From contig NC_066314.1 in NCBI RefSeq assembly GCF_022539315.1, positions 49,227,180 through 49,291,179 of the forward strand: 64,000 nt of DNA. Reading direction: 5' to 3'. How positions within the stretch are numbered: the first letter of the stretch is position 1; every line of letters begins with the position of its first letter. Below the pieces are notes generated by a model. The model was not told the DNA's origin. It ran no database searches and saw only the letters and a list, made by a program, of their open reading frames with translations. Origin of the DNA: Serinus canaria (Eukaryota; Chordata; Aves; Passeriformes; Fringillidae). Of this stretch, positions 36,901 through 48,830 are shown piece after piece. A program made the position numbers and the translations under genes.

Positions 36901-39900
36901 CACAGAACTTGTGGGTTTGCCCTGGCAGACCCTGCTGGCAGCTCTTGCCAACCTTGGGGCATCGTAACTTCCATTTTATTTGTAGCCTGAGCATGTTGTT
37001 GCCCAGAGTGGGTACATTTGTGCTCACACCAACACCATCTTCTCACTTTTCCTCTCCCTGCTGTTCCCATCCGCCAAGGCTGCATCCTGCCCAGCCAAAC
37101 CTGACTTTCTTCCAGCCTTCCCCTCCCCTCTGTTGTTCATGAGGGATAGTGAAGATTAGGGGTGACGTGGGCAGGCATCCCTCTCCTTCAGCTTTGTGTG
37201 TGTGATTATCAGGTCCTGTCCAGCCTGGAGAAGCTGGGTATAAGAAAGAAGAAAAAAACAGGGAACCACAACCACAGGTGAGTGTGCTGACTTCCCCCAG
37301 GCCAGCTCTGAGGCAGGAGGGAGGCTGTTCAGATTGACAGGGATGGTATCCCCCATGTCCGCCAGCACAAGCCATGTGAATGTCCAGGGCTGAAGCGGGC
37401 ATGCAGATTCCTTGGTGCCAGAGCAGCCAAGGCAAAGGTCTCCATGGCTGCTCCAGCACCTCTGGGAAGGTCTGGCAACACAGAGAAGGTGGTTGTTGTC
37501 TTTCAGAGCCTATTGAAGAGACACTAATGCACTAAGGACATGGGGAAAGAAGAGAGCTCCTATTTACAGAGAAACTCCAGGAGCATGGCAAAGGGTCACT
37601 TTCTCCCAGACTGGTTTTCTTCCAGCTGGGATGGGGTCTCCCAGTAAGGTGGGATCTGGGGTCTTTGCAGAGTGCAGTAGCAGCTGGGAGCACCTTCACC
37701 AGCTGCCGTGTTGGATTTGCCATGGCAAGAGTTTTTGTCTGAGTGTTAACCCTGATTGGACAAGACAGGCTCGATGTCCCCAGGTGATGGCACATGCCCT
37801 GAGGGCCAGAGACACAACAGCCTGGCACCAGTCCCACCTGTCCCTGCCATCCTGGTGAACTGGGAGAAGTTGGCTTATGGAGAGCTACCTGGCACACGTG
37901 CACACACCCCCGCACGCCAGCTGAGCTCAGCTAAGAGGATTACAGCCCCATTAACTGATGTTAACGTGCTGGCTATAGGTAAGCAGCCTCACGAGCAGCA
38001 GGAGTGGCCGGGAGCTCCAAGGTCCTGCCTGCATCATTTCCTCATCGTGGGAGGCTGCCTGCAGGAGCTGAGCCAAGGGATGACCCAAACATCCCATCCT
38101 TGCTCCATCTCTGAAGCAGCAGAGAGTCATTAAGAGCAGCCAAGCTTCATTTTGCAGTAATGAGCTCAATGGGAGCTCTAAGAGGGGAGGTACAAAGTCA
38201 GCTGGAGGCTCTTGGAGAAGACCCCAGTGCGGATATGGGACTGTCATCCCAGCACTACCTGTAGTGCTGCAGGCTGGGCATGTCCTTATTTTAACTCTTA
38301 TAGTGACACTTTGCTGAATTTTTTCTTTTCTCCCTCCTATTCCCACCGTTTTGGCTGCCACAAATGCAGCAGGAGCTGCCAGCCCGCACCAATGGCTCAG
38401 TACCCACTGCCCCGGCACTTGCCCGTGATGCCCTCCACACCAAGATGGAGCAGCTGGAGGAACAGCTCCTTTCCAAGATCCTGACCCTGCAGAAGGAGCG
38501 CCAGGCCGCCAGCACTGACCACAGCCAGCAGCAGCACAACATTGAGAAGGAGCTGAACTCCCTCCAGAACCGGGTGACAGAGCTGGAGCATGGTGAGTCC
38601 TGCCCAGCGGGGATGGAGGTGGGGCAGAGGGTTCCTGCCCTGAGGTACGTCACCAGGAGAGCCCCAGGACAGGTCACCCTCATTCCAATTACAGGTGCTG
38701 ACCTTCCTCTCTCCTCCCCATCCTTGATACATAGGACCACTGGGCTACAGCCCTCCTGATGCCTTCAAGGTGACCATCCCGGTGCAGAACAACTACATGT
38801 ATGCCCGTGTGAAGAAGAGCCTGCCGGAGCTGTACGCCTTCACCATCTGCATGTGGCTGAAGTCCAAGGCCCTGGCAGGCATTGGCACCCCGTTCTCCTA
38901 CTCTGTCCCGAGTCAAGCCAACGAGATTGTGCTGTTGGAGTGGGGCTCCAACCCCCTGGAGCTGCTCATCAATGACAAGGTCAGCCCAGTTGCAGGAGGG
39001 GCAGGAGAGGAAACCCTGCCCTCGTCTTTCCTACTTCGATCCCCCTAGGAAATTACATTCCTAAGAGCACTGGTGTGGGGGAGCTAGGAGGAAGGGACCC
39101 TAGGTTTATGGTGGGAGGCACGAGGATTGAGAGAATGGCTCATTGGGGTTAGTTCTGAGAGGGAGAAGCAGCACATCTGGATGTCTGTAGATTTTGGGAT
39201 GCTGCCACCACCATCATGGGTCCCGGTACCGAGCACTGGGATCTCGCTCTTCTCTCCAAGGTTGCCCAGCTGCCGCTGAGTCTGAAGGACAAGGCCTGGC
39301 ACCACATCTGCGTGGCATGGACCACCCGGGATGGCAAGTGGTCAGCTTACCAGGATGGTGAACAGAGGGGTGCCGGTGAGAACCTGGCCTCCTGGCACTC
39401 CATCAGGCCCCAGGGCGTCATCATCCTGGGTCAGGAGCAGGTAGGTACCAGTTTGACACCAAGAGCTGCCAGTTAGCATCTCTCTACTGGGAATTGGCTG
39501 GTGGGAAAAGCCCCCAAATGGGGCAAGGGGAGGGGGTAGCATGGGAAGGAGCACTCAGCAGGGCAGTTGGCTCTCCTGCCTGTTCATCCAGCCTCCAGAC
39601 TGGCCATGTCCCCTCATTGTCTTCTCTTCCCTCTCCCTATCCCTTTTGCCTCCCTGCCTCATCTTCTTGAATCTCTTCCATGCATCCACGCCCTCTCCTC
39701 CTTGCCATCAAGCACCTTGTTCTGCTTCTCCCCAAACCTCTTCCTCTCCCCCTTGCCATTTCCTACTGGATGCATGTTCTTCCTCTTCATCCCTGTCCAA
39801 TCACCTCTCCTGCTCTTTTCCAGGACACCCTGGGGGGCCGCTTTGATGCCACACAGGCCTTCGTGGGAGAGCTGGCGCAGTTTGGCGTGTGGGACCACAT

Positions 39901-40048
39901 GCTGGCACCAGCAGAGATCCTGGGCTTGGCTAACTGCACCTCCCACCTCCAAGGAAATGTGATCCAGTGGGATGACCAGGCAGTGGAGGTCTTTGGAGGT
40001 GCCAGCAAGGCGGGCTTTGCTGCCTGCCAGGAAGGGAGGAAGGCATGA
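30994..40048 (+). CDS. NPTXR: NPTXR, neuronal pentraxin receptor, 5 coding exons, CTG start
   Basis: NPTXR is a type II membrane pentraxin that binds NPTX1/2 and helps cluster AMPA receptors at synapses. Exons are 30994-31602, 38370-38592, 38735-38979, 39261-39440 and 39824-40048 (stop TGA 40046-40048). They give 493 aa, against about 500 in human. Residues 2-24 (KFLAVLLAAGMLAFLGAIIC...) form the signal anchor, followed by an Ala/Pro-rich stalk and coiled coils (about 110-150 and 190-277). The pentraxin domain (about 287-488) carries the signature HHICVAWTT at 373-381 and the GQEQDTLGGRFDATQAF calcium-site region near 416-432. N-glycosylation sequons lie at Asn211 and Asn456. The frame has no upstream ATG. 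It opens at CTG 30994 in the context GCCACC-CTG-A, matching the CUG initiation reported for rat NPR. The first ATG (31027, residue 12) would cut the membrane anchor in half. Confidence 0.96.
35255..35660. promoter_or_regulatory. Possible conserved non-coding element in NPTXR intron 1
   Basis: Unlike its G/C-rich surroundings, this stretch has dense TAAT/ATTA and related cores (TTAATCAAAG, TGTGATTAATATTACC, ACCATTAATAATTTTGC). That composition resembles neural enhancers bound by homeodomain factors. It rests on composition only; conservation could not be tested. Confidence 0.25.
36577..36655. repeat. A-rich low-complexity tract
   Basis: The tract consists of runs of 6-12 A separated by CCCC, CCAAACC and GG, as in a decayed poly-A or AAACC simple repeat. 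No SINE body was recognised next to it. Confidence 0.75.
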
Positions 40049-41066
40049 GTAGCCCCCAGCCCTGTCCCCAGCACCGAGGAGCCCGGTGGCAGCCCTGAAG
40101 CAGGGAGCCCCTTTCTCCCCTCCCAGACCAGTAAGCCTTGCCGGGGCAATGCTTGAGCCCCCCATGCTGGTGTCCCAGGAGGGAGAGGGGCCCCTGGAAG
40201 CCTCCCTGTTGTCCCTGTGCTGGTGCTGTGGCTTGTCCTCATTCCTGGCAGGCTGGCTCCTGAGTCTCATCTTGCCCCACTTCTTTTTTGGGTGGAACTC
40301 ACTGTACCTGCAGGTGTCCCTGGTAGGGTGAGGGTCATCACCTTGTCAGACCTAACAGGGAGTGGGAAGGAGAACTCCATCCACTTTGAGTGCAGTCCAG
40401 CCTCAGTGGGATGCCAGGGTGCAGACATCACCTGAACACATCCCCTTTTCTTACTTATTTCTAGCAACCTCACTGTCCAGTTTTATGAGCCTGCATTCCA
40501 GGATCTCACCTCTAGCCCCATCTTTCTCCTGCTGCCCTGGTTTTTCAAATGTGGCCCCAGGGAAGCTGAGGGAGAATGGCAGAGAATCAGTGGCACAGCA
40601 CTTACCCCCCTGCACCCCTTTCCCTGCCTCTGCTGCCTGTTGGGGCAGGGCTGCCTGGGGGTAGCCAGGCTTTTAAGGCAGAGGGGAGAGAGCACTCCCC
40701 CCCACCTCCAAGCTGGGGGATGGGTCAGCCACCAAGGGAATGGGGGGAAAGGGGCAAAGCATCTCCCCCAGCGCTGGCCGAGGGGGAAAGAGTGCAACAC
40801 TGCCATCGAAGGGAGCAAAAGCAAGAAAAAGAGAGATGGAGGATGGTGGCAGTCAGAGGAGTCCTGCCATCCATCCCCCAGTCTTTTGGTACTGGATTGG
40901 GCTACTGCCCTTGGTTCCACCCAGGTCCCATTTAGCTTCTCCTTGCCAGAAACAGGGCTGCCACTGTCTTTGAAGCTGGGAGGGTGAAAGAGCAGGCTGG
41001 TGTTTTCCCTGTGGAGTGCCTGAGAATCCGCTGTTTCCACATTGCGTGGTCACCAACATCTCGATA

Positions 41067-41100
41067 TGTGCGTGTGTGCGCGCTCGTGTGTGTGTGTGTC
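41067..41100. repeat. TG-rich microsatellite in the NPTXR 3' UTR
   Basis: Alternating TG with CG interruptions gives potential for Z-DNA and length polymorphism. Confidence 0.8.
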
Positions 41101-41494
41101 TGGGGGTGGGAGGGTTATTTCAGGGCTCTCATGGTTGCTCAATGCAGTGTTCACCTTCCAGTGTTCCCCCTACCCCAAGTCCCACTTTGGGTGACAGCTG
41201 CCCCCTCCCCTGGGGGAGGCAAAGCTGGCAGAAGGGACAGCCCTGCCACCCCCCATCTCCCCACCCAGGGTCTCTGCCAGTGCTGGGGTGGCTCAGCCCA
41301 CTGGGAATGACACGGTGGGGATGGGGAGCAGCCCATGTGCCAAGTGGGAACACTGTGACCTTCGTGCACCCTGAGGAGCTGCCCCATCTTCCTCCCTCCC
41401 TCCCTCGCTCGTGCGCTTTCTCCAATGCACGTTTGTGAAAAGGGCCCTGACGAGCCCGTGTTGGGACGTTTCTTTTGTAAAGCTGATCGTGAAC

Positions 41495-41500
41495 AATAAA
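41495..41500 (+). terminator. NPTXR: Polyadenylation signal of NPTXR
   Basis: AATAAA is followed by a T/GT-rich element at about 41503-41516, 1.45 kb after the stop codon. No competing hexamer in as good a context lies between. Confidence 0.75.
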
Positions 41501-41524
41501 CGTGATGTTTTCTGTTCCAGCCTC

Positions 41525-44500
41525 CTGCAGAGTGCAAGGTTGCTGGGGGGATGGACGGGACTGGTCAGCCCAAGATGAGGTGACCTTCCCCAGGGTGCTT
41601 AGGGTTGCATCACTGAAGGAAGTTGGCCGGTCCCACCAGTGGCATTATAGGAATATCATCACAGGGGTTTGGTATTGATGCCCCAGAGGGGCAGGGGATT
41701 GTGTCACAGTCTGGCCACCTTTGGTCTACCCCACTGCAGAGCAGTATGGGGTACAGACTGCTGTTGGTGGGGCATGAGGGCTGAGGGAAACACCTCTCCA
41801 TGGAGGGAAGCAGAAACATGTGAGAAATCCTGGCCTCTAAGTCAGAGCTTGATAACAAGGAACTCATATTAAGTGTAAATCTAATTAAGTACTAGTAATG
41901 AGTTTCTGACCTAGCTAGGTGCAAGATGGTTCAGGCATGGCTCTTGGAGCTCCTGTTGTAGAACAATTCATGACCAGGTCTGCATGGTGCTTTTGCCTCT
42001 CAGTGGGTCTTGCTCCTCCTACGAAAGGCACAGCTTCACCAATATTTAGGGGAAACGGAGCACAAAGCCAGAGGACTGAGTTTTCCCATTGCTGGCATGC
42101 TGGTGGGATCTCCTCTCTGAGTCAGAGCTGCCCCCCCTCCCCACTTCTCCTTCTGGAGGGTATTTAATGCCATAAGAGAAAGGCTGGCACTCACCTTCAG
42201 CACATCTTCACATAGTTGAGGGCTGGTTTTGAAGAAAAAGTATGTACTTCAGCTGGAACACTGGTTCAAGAGCCTTGCTGAGCTGGAGGTTCACACCCCC
42301 ATCACTAAGAGGAGAGGGCTCAACAGGTGCCATCTGCTTGTGTGCCAAATAACACAGCATAGTGAAGAAGTGCAACATTTTCTAGAGGAGGAAATGTCAA
42401 AAAACACTGATGGGATCATAAACTCAGAAAGCGGTTAAATGGGGAGGGAAACTGGGCACCCTCCTATCAAAACTGCAGAAGCACCATGAGAGGGCTCTTG
42501 GGGCTGCTGGCCAAGGCAGGAGAAACATGAGAGGAGGATGTAGGCTATTGGCGAAACACCCATCTCCTCCAGAGCCCGGAACTCCAGCCCATGTTGAAAT
42601 TGTGTGTAAATCCTCTCCAGAAAAGCAAAGGGGAACACCAGGAGATGCTTGATCAGGGCCTTCAGTGCTGCCCTCCTCATCTCTGCCAAATGATGCTGGC
42701 ATGATCCTAATCCCAGCCATGTCCCCAGGATGTGGATCTGTCACTTCTGGAGCAGGAGAATGGGGGGAGCCTGGTGGCAGAGCTCTTGCAGGGCAAGCTC
42801 CTCTCCTCCAGAAGTTCACAGCCAGTTAGGAAGACCTGGGGGCACACAGGAAAACTTGGTAGAATTTTCCCAAACCTTTTAAAAGCTTCCAGCAAATGCC
42901 TCCACTATAAGGCTCTTCAGGAAACAAAGGCATTATGGAGAGATTAGAAACTGGATAGGAGACATAAATGAAGAGCAGAAATAAATATTTGATTTCCACC
43001 CTGCCCTGGCTCTCTGCAGGAAACAACGTCTCCTTCTTACCCGTCTGAGGAGGAGAGCAAGATGAGACCATTTCTTTTCCATAAACCGAGCCTTGCAAGA
43101 GCTGCAAGTCTGCGACAGTGCTTAAAAGGTAGAGGAGATGACAAATCAATAGCTTTGCTGGCTGCAAGAAGTAATTACAATGACTTACACATATTGCTTG
43201 CTTCTAAATTAACCAGGAGCACTCAGGAGTAGCCCTGTGTCTCTCTAAGGGCAGCTGGTTGGAAAACAACGTGTTGTGCACAGAAGAGATGAGGAACAAC
43301 AAAGTCAGCCGTGAGGGAAAGAGGAGGGCAGGGAAGGAAATATTTAACAGCAGTGTGGAGAAGGTTTTGTGCTTGTGGCAGGTACTTCAGCTGGTTGGCT
43401 GCGTTATATCCAGACATCCAGGATAGGGGGGAAAAGGAGGAGGGCACCCAGGAGCTGGGCAGTGCCAGGCAGGGGCACCACTGGGCTGTGGCAGCTTAGC
43501 AGGAGCTGGCACAAGAGGAGACGGCGTGGGAGACAGGCGGGTGTGATGGATGCTACCCACGTGCTGTCCTCTATCTCCCTGCCAAGGGGCTGTAAGCACG
43601 CTCCAAGGAGAGGAAAGGAACTGCCATTTCCTTTCTTAATCTGCAGGACTCACTGCTGCAGGGCTTTCTGCTAACCAGGGGCTTATCCAGACTCAAATAC
43701 CACCCATCCCACACTCCCAAAGGGGTTTGTCTGGCAGTGAAGAAGACCAAGTCGAACATGGCAACGGGAAACTTTCAGGCCTGATGGTGTTTGAAAAGAA
43801 AATGCTGACATTTATGAACACCTCCACCCCCTGCCCCACTTTCCAGACGGCATCACTGGCCATGCAGGCTCTGCCTTCCCAGGGTCATGGGCAATCCTAG
43901 GACCCCCCACTTCAGAGTGGGCTTTCGGGATCTCCTGTGCTCCCCAATACCTGCAACCTCAGCTGAGTTTGCATGTCATGGCTCCCTGCAGTGTCAGCCT
44001 CCTGGTGCCCTCAAACGAGGTCAAGCCAGCCAATACCTGTCCTGACTTCCAAAGTCCCCACTGCCTGCTCAGCAATGGGGTGCTGCTTAATTGCCTCCTT
44101 TCACCTTCCTGTCCTGCTGGGAGCCGCCCTTGCTCCCTCCCAGAGCCAGGAAGGCTCATTAAGGCTTGTGCAGTGCTCGCACAGGGAATGCACACAATTC
44201 CAGAGCATCTGGCACAGGAACAGCCCCCACACGGTCGCTTGTGCTGCAGCAACAGACCTTACTAACAGTAGCTGATGCTACTAGAGGTAGTAGTGACAGG
44301 ATCACGTGGGGCACTGTGTTTTCCAGCAGACCAGGGGATCAGGCTGTCCCAAAGCGAGCTGCCCTGTCCTCCGGCACAGGCTGAGCTGCTCCCGGCTGCC
44401 ACCCATTCCTGCACACCAGTGTCCCCATCTCTGGCTTCCCTCAGCTCAGCACGCCAGGGGTTCTGATCCCAGCAAAAAGTGGCTTCAGCATTCCCACGGA

Positions 44501-46800
44501 GCCTCCTGAGAGCTGCCCCCACCCCATCCTGGGGCAGCTGCAGGGTGCACCTCAGTGTGACCCAGGCTCTCTGTTCCTACCCAAGGCGGTGCGGAGCAGT
44601 GCCCAGTCCATGGGCTGTGCTGACAGGCTGACAGCAAGCTCCAGCCCCCCTGCCTTACCACACAGAGGAGATGGGGCATGGCAGAGCCTGTGCCACAGGG
44701 ACAATGGGCAAGTCCTCAAACCTGGCCAGAAGCAGGTCAGAAAAGAAAGAAAGAAAAGAAGGATGTCCTCCACCTGATGAAGAGTCAGCCTCCTGCTGTC
44801 TGGTTAATGAAGATGACTAAAAGAAAGCATGAGGCAGCATATTTGCTACATATATGCATAATTTGCAGCCAATGGTTACTTTTCTGTGCTCAGCTAAGGA
44901 ATACAACGCAGCCTCATGTCAGAAGGTGAATGGTACTTTGTTTCAATGCATTTCACTGTGGCTGCTGGAAACAAAGGGATGAAAGAGTTTCCACCTCTGA
45001 TTAGTGGCAAATAAGGCATGACCAGCCAGATCAAAGCAACAATTCCAGCTCCCTACAGACCCACAGGGGTGAACTGAACCCTTGCTCTGGACTTGCTTTC
45101 ACCTACAGAAGGATACCTGGTCCACCAATATTGGAAACTGAAGATCAGGTGACGTGCTGTCTGTGCCGTCAGAGCCAGCAGCAAAAAGAGCAGTACACGT
45201 AACCTTGGTTGGCTCAACAAGGCTCTCACTGGCTCGCAGAGTTACACAGAGGCAGCCTGTGGAAACCCCGCACTTGGGGGTCCAGAAACCAACTGCTCAC
45301 ATTTTATTAAGCCACAGTAGATGGAGGCAGGCCAGCAGAACGCTCCTCAGGAGGCATCTCTGTCTTGCAGCCCCACTGTATCACCCACCACAATCATAAA
45401 AACATGATTTTTCCTGTCTTTGGCCTGGTGCAGTTTTTGTTTGGCCGTTTTCCTTTAGCTTCTCACCTAGGAGCCACTGATGAATAATCCTCACAAGCAG
45501 TCCCCACATTCCCTGAGGGAAACACTCCTGGGGGTCACACTGATCAGAACCAAAGCAGGTGTAATTGAACCCAGAATCACACAGACAAGCGTGCTCTGCC
45601 CTGCACACACACACAAACACCCCAGCTCACACTCCCTTGCTGCTTGGTAGTAAAAGTGGGTGAACTACACAGGGATTAAAGCATCAAAAAATATGGTGCT
45701 TGAAAGAGCGAGAATATGGTGCTTGAAAGAGCCGTGTCCCTGGAGAGATTAGAGTAGCTGCCTGGAGATAAAGTAATGATGATGGAAAGATCTTCTTCCT
45801 CACAGAGATTCTCTTCCTAATTATCTTGTCTGAAAAGGAAAAATGATGATCTCCCAGCTTTTATCTGTCTCTTGACAATTTTAGCTCTGTTGCAAGAGGC
45901 CCAAAAGAGGAAGGAGAAGGAATCAGCCCAGGAGGCAGGAATGGTAGGAGAACAAGCGACATAGAAGGCAGTGCTTCATTTTTGTCACCACCAGCAGCGA
46001 CAGAAAAGGAAAATTATCACTGCAGCTTTGTCTTCCTAAGCCCAAAGGCAGCTTCCCTGCCCCCAGCACTGCTCAGTCAGGCAAAGGACAGCCAGGAGGT
46101 CGGATTCACTGCTGAACCTGTGGAAGAGATTAACAAGGTGTTGTTCTCTCCGTGATCACAGGGCAGAGCTTGGTGCTACAGTGAGGGAAGAGGACTCCTG
46201 AGCTGACAGGGACAGGAGAGTGCCCAGATTGTTCCTCCCCCACTCTTTTCCTTCTCAAACAGCTGGAAAGCAAATTCTTCTTTCAGCAGGCAGCAAGCAG
46301 CAAGAATGTTTCAAGCACACATCAGCCACAAGCACCACATGAAAAATCAGACCCATGAGCCACTCTGCAAGAAAAGGATGGCCACTGATGGAAAACCAGG
46401 CATCACACACAGCAGCTGGGGCTTTGCACAGAAGTCTTTCCCTTAGTATTATTCTAGAGCTTGCTGCTTCTCCATCCTTGTTAATTTCAGACAAATGCAA
46501 CCCTAGACCTCCCTGGAAACTGTTTAAGCCCTGGTTTAGAGGCAATCGGTGTTTGGCTAGCAGGGTGCAGAGACAACAGAGGTTTTGTAGCAAGCCCAGA
46601 GCCAAGAAAAACCTTAAAACAAACAGACATTACAAGCATAAAGCTACGGAGGGCAGGGCGGGAGGGAGGCGATTTTCTCTTTGGGGATGGAGGCTGGTGT
46701 TATAGGAGCTGTTTGCAAACTCATGATTCATCCCCACAGCATCACTTTCTCCTTCTTTACACTCCTGTTGACATGCAAACATGAGCTGTTGTCTCTCCCA
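41525..46800. other. Intergenic region between NPTXR and DNAL4
   Basis: No gene is supported on either strand. A 23-bp tandem duplication lies at 45690-45732. Open frames are short and resemble no family. The region ends in a CR1 element. Confidence 0.7.
45690..45732. repeat. Tandem duplication with period 23
   Basis: The 20-mer AATATGGTGCTTGAAAGAGC occurs at 45690-45709 and again at 45713-45732 with no mismatch, indicating a recent local duplication. Confidence 0.9.
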
Positions 46801-46804
46801 CACA

Positions 46805-47296
46805 ATGAGAACTGTGTCCAGTTCTGGAACCCCCAGGTCAGGAAGGACTTTGAGGTGCTGGGCCATGTCCAGAGAAGGGCAAAGGAGCTAGTGAAGGGTC
46901 TGGAGCACAGATCCTGCGAGGAGCAGCTGAGGGAGCCGGGGTTCCTCAGCCTGGAGAGGGGGAGGCTCAGGCACCTGATCACTCCCCAGTTCCCTGAAGG
47001 AGGCTGGGGCCAAGCGGGGGTCAGCCTCTTCTCCCAGGCAACCAGACAGGACAAGAGGACACAGTCTTAAGCTGCACCAGGGAGGTTCAGGCTGGACATT
47101 AGCAGGAATTTTTTCACAGAAAGTGATTAGGCATGGGAATGGGCTGCCCCGGGAGGCGGTGAAGCCTCCTCTGTCCCTGTTTAAGGAAAGGCTGGAAGCG
47201 CCACTGGGTGCCATAGTGTGGCTGACACGGCGGCGCTCGGTCACAGGTTGGACTCCATGATCTCAGAGGACTTCCTAACCTGATTCCGTCATTACA
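46805..47296 (+). mobile_element. CR1 LINE, truncated 3' end, + orientation
   Basis: The text follows the CR1 3' end: TTCTGGAACCCCCAGGTCAGGAAGG-type sequence, GGCCATGTCCAGAGAAGGGCAAAGG, CAGCCTGGAGAGG, GGAATGGGCTGCCCCGGGAGG and GGTTGGACTCCATGATCTCAGAGG. It ends at TGATTCCGTCATT, the usual degenerate ATTCTRTGATT tail. The copy is 5'-truncated (about 490 bp) and holds no intact endonuclease or reverse-transcriptase frame. CR1 is the dominant LINE of birds and other sauropsids. Confidence 0.9.
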
Positions 47297-47429
47297 AAAA
47301 AAACAACCAAAATTGCCCCAAATCACTCCTTGTACTTATATTTATCCTTGTTTTTTAAAAGAAAAAATACCTAGAACTAGGCCCCCTAAGGGGTTTTAAG
47401 CCAGAAAAATAAGAAGCTGCCCGATGCCA

Positions 47430-47900
47430 GTTTGGGGACCGGGGGCGCGCACAGTACAGGCGCTCCGCGGCCACCCCACTGGGGCTCGAGCCCCAAGGCC
47501 CCGCGCGGCGGCCAGCAGGGAGACAGCCAATCAGACGCGCCAAGAGGCGCAGCCTGTCCAATGGAGGCCGAGGGGGGCGGGACTTCCCGCGCCGGTTGCT
47601 ATGACAAGCGCGGCCCTTCCTTAGCAACGGCGCTGGGCCGCGGCGGCCGCGCAGGTGAGGCCGCGCCTGGAGCTCCGCCGTCCCGCTCGGTGCCGCCGCC
47701 CGAGCTCTGCCTCCGCGGGGACGAGGGCGGCAGACCGGCGCGGCGGGGCCGCGTTCCTCTGCCTCACACCCTCGGTCTGTGGCCGCGGGCACGCCCGGGG
47801 CTGGGGGTGGGTATTGAAGTGGCTCCCCGGGGTGGTGCCGGCCGGGCGGGAGCTCTGTCCTGCGGTGGTCGGGGTTTGGGTCCCACGGCCCCCGTGTGAT
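47430..47900 (+). promoter_or_regulatory. DNAL4: DNAL4 CpG-island promoter and non-coding first exon
   Basis: A CpG-dense island without a TATA box lies upstream of DNAL4. CCAAT occurs at 47527-47531 and TCCAATGG at about 47558. An X-box-like RFX site follows at 47595-47608 and an AGCAAC half site at 47623-47628. A strong GTGAGG donor at 47655 suggests a non-coding exon 1 ending at 47654. That exon would splice to an acceptor near 48687, giving an ATG-free leader before the start at 48831. Confidence 0.7.
47595..47608 (+). promoter_or_regulatory. RFX X-box-like motif in the DNAL4 promoter
   Basis: GTTGCTATGACAAG fits the X-box pattern RYYNYY-N(1-3)-RRNRAC with one mismatch, at the last base. 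RFX factors use such sites to drive ciliary and axonemal genes, and the downstream gene encodes a dynein light chain. Confidence 0.5.
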
Positions 47901-48687
47901 GGTTGGTGGTCTGACTCGGTGCCTTGGCCAACAGCTCTGTGTACGTGGCATACATGATTGGTGTGTCGCCTGGCAGCGTGTTGGTTTCGTTTTCCTTTTA
48001 ATATGAGCTCGCCCTTGCTCCCCTGGGTAGGAGAAGAAGATGCTTTGTTGTGGGGGAAAGAACCAGAGGGAGGGCGGCGGTGAAATGCTCTGAATCTCTC
48101 GGTCAGTGCTGTGTGCCTCTGTGTTGCCCGGGTAGAGGCAGGCTGGTAATGAGGCCCTGAGGCACGTCCAGAGTTTTGCCATATGGCCCTCCCCAGCTGA
48201 CAAATGCTCTGGGATCTGAGGAGCAAATGCACAAACGAGACCAAGATGTTCCCGTTAAACATTTCCATCCAGACGAGTACGCCGATTCTGTGCCTAAAAT
48301 ACTCCTACCCTTCTCTTGTCATGTGCAGTTTGAAACTATTGCAGATAATAGTGTCCTGGGAAATCCTTTTGGAATTAATCAAGAGTGGTAGCAGCTGATA
48401 TATTGTTCTCTTGTCCTCTCCTGAAAGCTGTACCTCGGCTCGGCTCTTCCCTCAAGCTCCTCTGGTGCTTCTGGGAAGTGCAGTGCTCCTCACTTATGGA
48501 AAAAGATACAGTTTAATAATTTGTTTGCATTAATGGTCTATGAGCTAAGACTCTCTGGGGAGTGTGAAGGTGCTGTTGAGGAAATGGCAAGTGAGTGAGA
48601 TAGCATGATGTTCTCGTAACAGTTTCATTTGCCTTTTGTTTTAATTGAAAGCCATCTGTCTCTTGCCTGTGTTTGTTTTTGTTGAAG
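47655..48687 (+). other. DNAL4: Probable DNAL4 intron 1
   Basis: The interval runs from the donor at 47655 to a TTTGTTTTTGTTGAAG acceptor ending at 48687. It contains no other gene; its first 250 bp are still part of the CpG island. The acceptor choice is inferred from the pyrimidine tract and the ATG-free leader that follows. Confidence 0.5.
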
Positions 48688-48830
48688 CATTGTCCTCTAG
48701 GCCAAGAAGCAACTCCTCCTGCTGAAGAGAGGAACACAGAGCCCTGTTCCTCTCAGCTGGCTGTGCCACAGCACTTTGCTGAACTCCAGGTAGCCCCTCT
48801 GCCCCTTCCTGGAGTCTCTGTGGAAGGACC

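Larger units (their letters stand above)
31603..38369 (+). other. NPTXR: NPTXR intron 1 (6.8 kb)
   Basis: The intron is bounded by GTGAGA and AATGCAG. It holds no recognisable gene. An A-rich AAACC-type low-complexity stretch lies at about 36577-36650. The AT-rich, homeodomain-site-like segment at about 35250-35660 is listed separately. Confidence 0.85.
40049..41520 (+). other. NPTXR: NPTXR 3' UTR
   Basis: The sequence runs from the NPTXR stop to an AATAAA at 41495-41500 followed by a TGTTTTCTGTT downstream element, about 1.47 kb in all. It contains a TG/CG microsatellite at about 41067-41100. Confidence 0.75.

Noticed and set aside
47355..48268. Minus-strand frames of 282 and 215 codons over the DNAL4 CpG island
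   Set aside because: Composition-driven open frames in a CpG island, with low-complexity Arg/Pro/Ala text and no recognisable domain.
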